Part shown: in pieces, positions 61,086 through 64,000 of the stretch | Position numbering within the stretch: position 1 is the first letter of the stretch | Layout of the letters: the number at the start of each line of letters is the position of its first letter | Assembly: GCF_003382565.3 (NCBI RefSeq) | Contig: NZ_CP086253.1 | Span: 1-64,000 of the forward strand | DNA length: 64,000 nucleotides | DNA from: Pectobacterium aquaticum | GTDB lineage: Bacteria > Pseudomonadota > Gammaproteobacteria > Enterobacterales > Enterobacteriaceae | Reading direction: 5' to 3' | Notes under the pieces: generated by a model | Databases searched by the model: none | Told to the model about the DNA's origin: nothing | What the model saw: only the letters and a program-made list of their open reading frames with translations | Made by a program: the position numbers and the translations under genes

Positions 61086-62939
61086 TTAATTCAAATCGAT
61101 ACGGGTGCCGTTCAGCGTCAGGTTATTCCCGACGATCTCAATATCCCCGCTGTGCTTGATTGATATATAGCCCGCACCCGTACCAATCTGAATGCTGCCA
61201 TCTTCGGCGTGGATAAAGATATCGTTCGTCACCCTCAGCGTTTCGTTGTCTTCCACGACGGTGCTCCGGTTTTTCTTCACCACCACCGTTTGCTCCCCCT
61301 GGATCTCAGTAATCTGATCGGCAATGACGGAAACCGTCTGGTTCTGCTGCACGACGACCGTCTGATCGCGGCCAATGTTTTCGTTGTGATCCACATTCAC
61401 CGATGTACTGCGGTTATTCAGCACTACGGTGTTCATGTCTTTCTGAGCATGAATAAACACTTCTTCCTGACCAGCCTGATCTTCAAAGCGCAGTTCGTTG
61501 AACCCTGCGCCTTTGTGGGTTGATGTGCGGATTGAGGTGCGCGTCTTGTTGGCGGGCAGCGGATAGGGCGATGGATTGGTGGCGTGGAAGGTTCTGCCCG
61601 TCACGATCGGCTGGTCTGGATCGCCTTCGAGGAAACTCACAATGACTTCATGGCCGATGCGCGGAATAGCGATCAGGCCGTACTGACCACCGGCCCAGCC
61701 TTGGCTGACGCGAACCCAGCAGGAGCTCTGGTCATCGCTCGCACCGTAGCGATCCCACGGGAATTGCAGTTTTACCCGGCCATACTGGTCGCAGTAAATC
61801 TCTTCACCCGCCGGGCCGACGACGGTGGCGATTTGCGGGCCGTCTACCATCGGCTTGTACGGCAGATCAGCACGCCAGGTGCTTTTGGCGCTGATGACCT
61901 CGAAGCTGTTGCTGTAGGTGGTCGGTTCACCGCCACTTTCTTCTTCCAGCGCCTGCGGCTGCTGCCCGCTGTGGGTAATGGCCACCAGTTGCCAGCCGGT
62001 ATTGAGTGCCGGGTTGGGGTGTTCGGTTAAAGCAAAACTGCTGCCGGGCATCAGTTCAGCGGCATTGGATTCACCGGAACCGGTCATGGCACCCGCCCGC
62101 AGTGCGTCCAGCCGGTAGCCGGTAAAGGCCTTGCCGCTCGGGTCTTGTTTAAAGCGCCCCGGGTAGTCGAAGTGCTGATAGCTTTCGCGCTGGTGCGTCA
62201 GCTCGCCGCTCATCTTGCTGTGCAGCAGACCATAGGCGGGGGTTTTGAAGCTGTAATCCTTGAGGGCGACTTCTGCGGTACTGACGGCTTCGGCATAGCG
62301 GAAGCGGTTTACGTACGGCCCTTCGCTGAGACCCTGTGTGGCAAGGTTGAAAAACAGTTCAGAGCCTTTGCTGAGCGCCCCGGCATCATCCGCAAAGACG
62401 ACGCGGTGTTTGCCTTCCTCAAATTCATGGAAGAAGTACAGGCCTTCTTCTGCGGCCAGTCGGGTGACGAACGCCAAATCGCTTTCCCGATACTGCACGC
62501 AGTATTCGCGGGGCGCGTGGTCGTGACGCAGCGCAAAGGCATAATCGGTAATGCCAGACTCTTCCAGCAACGTACCGATAATGACTTCCGGCTTTTGCGC
62601 CTGAAAGATGCGGGCGTTGGTACGCAGCCCCAGCCGCCACAACGCCGGACGGACTTCCGCCTGATAGCGCGTGCGGCGAAAGCCGGTGTCGCCCTGTGCA
62701 AAGGCGCTGACAATGCCACTCACTCGCCGTTGGAGTATGCCTTCATACCACACCATCAACTCACACGGCTGGTCAAGCACCGTACCAAAATCCATATCCG
62801 GCAAGGCACTCGCCAGATTCAGCGACAGGGCAAACGGCTGGTTAAGCGCTTCGCTGAGCTGAAAATCCACCACGGCAAATGTCGGGGCAGGCAATGCGCC
62901 GACCTTTACCGTGAACTGTAATCCTGTACTGTTTGCCAC
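61086..62939 (-). CDS. vgrG: T6SS spike protein VgrG
   Basis: 617 aa: gp27-like base (to about 380; VKVGALPAPTFAVVDFQLSE), gp5 OB-fold (QYGRVKLQFPWDRYG, WVRVSQGWAGGQYG), and a C-terminal beta-helix with VVV-x-N repeats ending LTLNGTRIDLN. No extra effector domain. GTG start with GAGGGAATAAAC upstream. It delivers the PAAR-Rhs protein. Confidence 0.96.
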   Translation of the reverse strand: MANSTGLQFTVKVGALPAPTFAVVDFQLSEALNQPFALSLNLASALPDMDFGTVLDQPCELMVWYEGILQRRVSGIVSAFAQGDTGFRRTRYQAEVRPALWRLGLRTNARIFQAQKPEVIIGTLLEESGITDYAFALRHDHAPREYCVQYRESDLAFVTRLAAEEGLYFFHEFEEGKHRVVFADDAGALSKGSELFFNLATQGLSEGPYVNRFRYAEAVSTAEVALKDYSFKTPAYGLLHSKMSGELTHQRESYQHFDYPGRFKQDPSGKAFTGYRLDALRAGAMTGSGESNAAELMPGSSFALTEHPNPALNTGWQLVAITHSGQQPQALEEESGGEPTTYSNSFEVISAKSTWRADLPYKPMVDGPQIATVVGPAGEEIYCDQYGRVKLQFPWDRYGASDDQSSCWVRVSQGWAGGQYGLIAIPRIGHEVIVSFLEGDPDQPIVTGRTFHATNPSPYPLPANKTRTSIRTSTHKGAGFNELRFEDQAGQEEVFIHAQKDMNTVVLNNRSTSVNVDHNENIGRDQTVVVQQNQTVSVIADQITEIQGEQTVVVKKNRSTVVEDNETLRVTNDIFIHAEDGSIQIGTGAGYISIKHSGDIEIVGNNLTLNGTRIDLN

Positions 62940-63021
62940 GTTTATTCCCTCGCGTCCCGTGATGAAAACCGTGTTGTCTGCACTCAGGTCTGGGAGAATC
63001 AGACCTCAGGGCAGTGCACGC

Positions 63022-63046
63022 AAAAAACCCGGGACAAGCCCGGGTT
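63022..63046 (-). terminator. Attenuating terminator between hcp and vgrG
   Basis: On the minus strand AACCCGGG-cttgt-CCCGGGTT is followed by TTTT. It lies just after hcp, so hcp mRNA can accumulate above the spike genes, in line with the need for many Hcp copies per tube. Confidence 0.85.
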
Positions 63047-63059
63047 GAATACAACAAAA

Positions 63060-63578
63060 TTACGCTTCGACCGGTGCACGCCAGTCATCAGAGCCGGAAG
63101 TCCCGGCAACGGTGTGCTCCCAGTCAATTTTGCGGTAGGCCAGCGACACTTCAATCAGTTGGGTGTAGTCCAGCTTGGACGGGTCCTGACAGTGTGGCAT
63201 TTTGCAGTCGATATCCACGATGGTGGCATCGGTCAGGATGGTAGAGAAGAAGTGCTCCTGCTTGCCTTCCACCGAGGTGCGATACCATTTCAGGGTCACG
63301 GTCGGCAGCATTTCACCAGATGCCAGGGCGTTGTACATCAGCGGTACGGCTTTGTTCAGCGCGACAGTGAATTTGAACGGCTTGTGCACACGCTGACCGG
63401 ATGGCTGACCAGACTGCGGGTCGGTCGGTACGGTGACGATGTGTTTGAATTCCTGCACCAGCATTTCATCTTCGTGGCCTTCCACATAGATGTTGCCGAC
63501 AGAGTCAGAGGTGAAAGCACCCGCGGTGATGTTGCCCTGCGTTTTCCCTTCGATGCTGATATAGCATGGAGTTGGCAT
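63060..63578 (-). CDS. hcp: T6SS tube protein Hcp
   Basis: 172-residue Hcp: MPTPCYISIEGKTQGNITAG, VHKPFKFTVALNKAVP, and the C-terminal KIDWEHTVAGTSGSDDW. AAGGAG precedes ATG 63578; 19 in-frame upstream codons are leader sequence. First gene of the orphan hcp-vgrG-eagR-rhs-rhsI operon behind a sigma-54 promoter. Confidence 0.97.
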   Translation of the reverse strand: MPTPCYISIEGKTQGNITAGAFTSDSVGNIYVEGHEDEMLVQEFKHIVTVPTDPQSGQPSGQRVHKPFKFTVALNKAVPLMYNALASGEMLPTVTLKWYRTSVEGKQEHFFSTILTDATIVDIDCKMPHCQDPSKLDYTQLIEVSLAYRKIDWEHTVAGTSGSDDWRAPVEA

Positions 63579-63644
63579 AGTCTTGCTCCTTGTTGTTGAA
63601 CGAAATGAATTGTTGAACGAGTTGAATAACTTCACGTTCTGTAT

Positions 63645-63661
63645 AGCAATTCACGTGCCAA
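63645..63661 (-). promoter_or_regulatory. Sigma-54 promoter of the hcp operon
   Basis: The minus strand reads TTGGCACGTGAATTGCT: TGGCAC (63660-63655), 5 bases, TTGC (63649-63646), an essentially perfect -24/-12 site (TGGCAC-N5-TTGCW). Transcription would begin near 63634, about 55 bases before the hcp start. Confidence 0.9.
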
Positions 63662-64000
63662 CTTTTATCTTATTGTTTTTAATATAAAATAACTTAACTC
63701 AAATTTTCCTTAAGCAAAATTTGAGCAAAAAGTTGCGCAGACCTCGTGAAAAAACGGCATCCATTGCGCAAAAAGTGATTTCAACCAGAAAGTGAGCAAG
63801 AAGTTGCGCAGAATGCGCAATTATTCTGAAAATTTTGATTAGACATGTGAGATTAGCGTCTTTTTTGAAGGAGTTAGCTATTGATTGGGGGTAAATAAAT
63901 GTTATTACCGATTAAAAATGCAAAACATAATTCAACTGGCTAATCGTTAGTCGCCTAATGTGGTGGGCGGTAAGGACGGGATGGCAAAAACTGGGAGAGT
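63662..64000. other. Upstream region of the hcp operon with TTGCGCA repeats
   Basis: No gene is supported. Two copies of GAGCAARAAGTTGCGCAGA (63723-63741 and 63794-63812) lie 71 bases apart. The second is part of TTGCGCA-gaa-TGCGCAA (63804-63820); another ATTGCGCAAA lies near 63767. At 65-175 bases upstream of the -24 box they sit where sigma-54 activators bind. Confidence 0.6.

Overview
The window looks like the start of a chromosome of a soft-rot enterobacterium, most likely Pectobacterium. It opens on the GTG start of dnaA and runs dnaA-dnaN-recF-gyrB. Further on come the enterobacterial blocks yidA, dgoRKADT and yidR-yidQ-ibpAB-yidE in an order matching the E. coli dnaA-to-yidE region. 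Accessory DNA sits between the blocks. The genus is inferred from synteny, protein sequence and orphan type VI secretion (T6SS) islands; no rRNA or tRNA gene was seen.

Layout. 1-6074: replication genes. 6211-17234: accessory block in the gyrB-yidA gap, with a MocR-type regulator, a GNAT acetyltransferase, an AhpD-like protein, an MFS transporter, a chemoreceptor, and a LacI/AscG-like regulator next to a beta-glucoside PTS operon (IIB-IIC-IIA-6-phospho-beta-glucosidase). 17390-18205: yidA. 18460-19980: AT-rich T6SS cassette of Hcp, pesticin-like muramidase and LprI-like immunity protein. 20026-28510: NocR-like LysR regulator divergent from an operon joining an oligopeptide-type ABC importer to two nucleoside hydrolases, with a stub of a third enzyme gene. 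28547-29219: HigBA-type toxin-antitoxin pair. 29541-34562: D-galactonate catabolism. 34661-40065: small DUF1471 protein, yidR, yidQ, heat-shock ibpAB and yidE. 40637-47769: DcuSR-like two-component system between two di/tricarboxylate transporters, with a second toxin-immunity island between dcuR and the second transporter. 49215-54989: dppABCDF. 55105-63660: rhs relic, broken symE, and an orphan T6SS operon hcp-vgrG-eagR-rhs-rhsI on the minus strand behind a near-consensus sigma-54 promoter.

How it works together. The metabolic genes suggest uptake of plant-derived compounds: aryl-beta-glucosides or cellobiose, galactonate, nucleoside-like compounds, C4-dicarboxylates/citrate and peptides. 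Three separate antibacterial modules (Hcp/muramidase, putative papain-fold toxin with duplicated membrane immunity genes, and Rhs nuclease) form the competition arsenal; the core T6SS machine is not in the window.

The most unusual structures are the toxin-immunity island at 44690-46309, which ends in a second copy of the dcuR 3' end and carries a duplicated immunity gene; the Hcp-muramidase-LprI cassette; the rhs/symE wreckage at 55105-56012; and the sigma-54 promoter with TTGCGCA repeats upstream of the orphan hcp.
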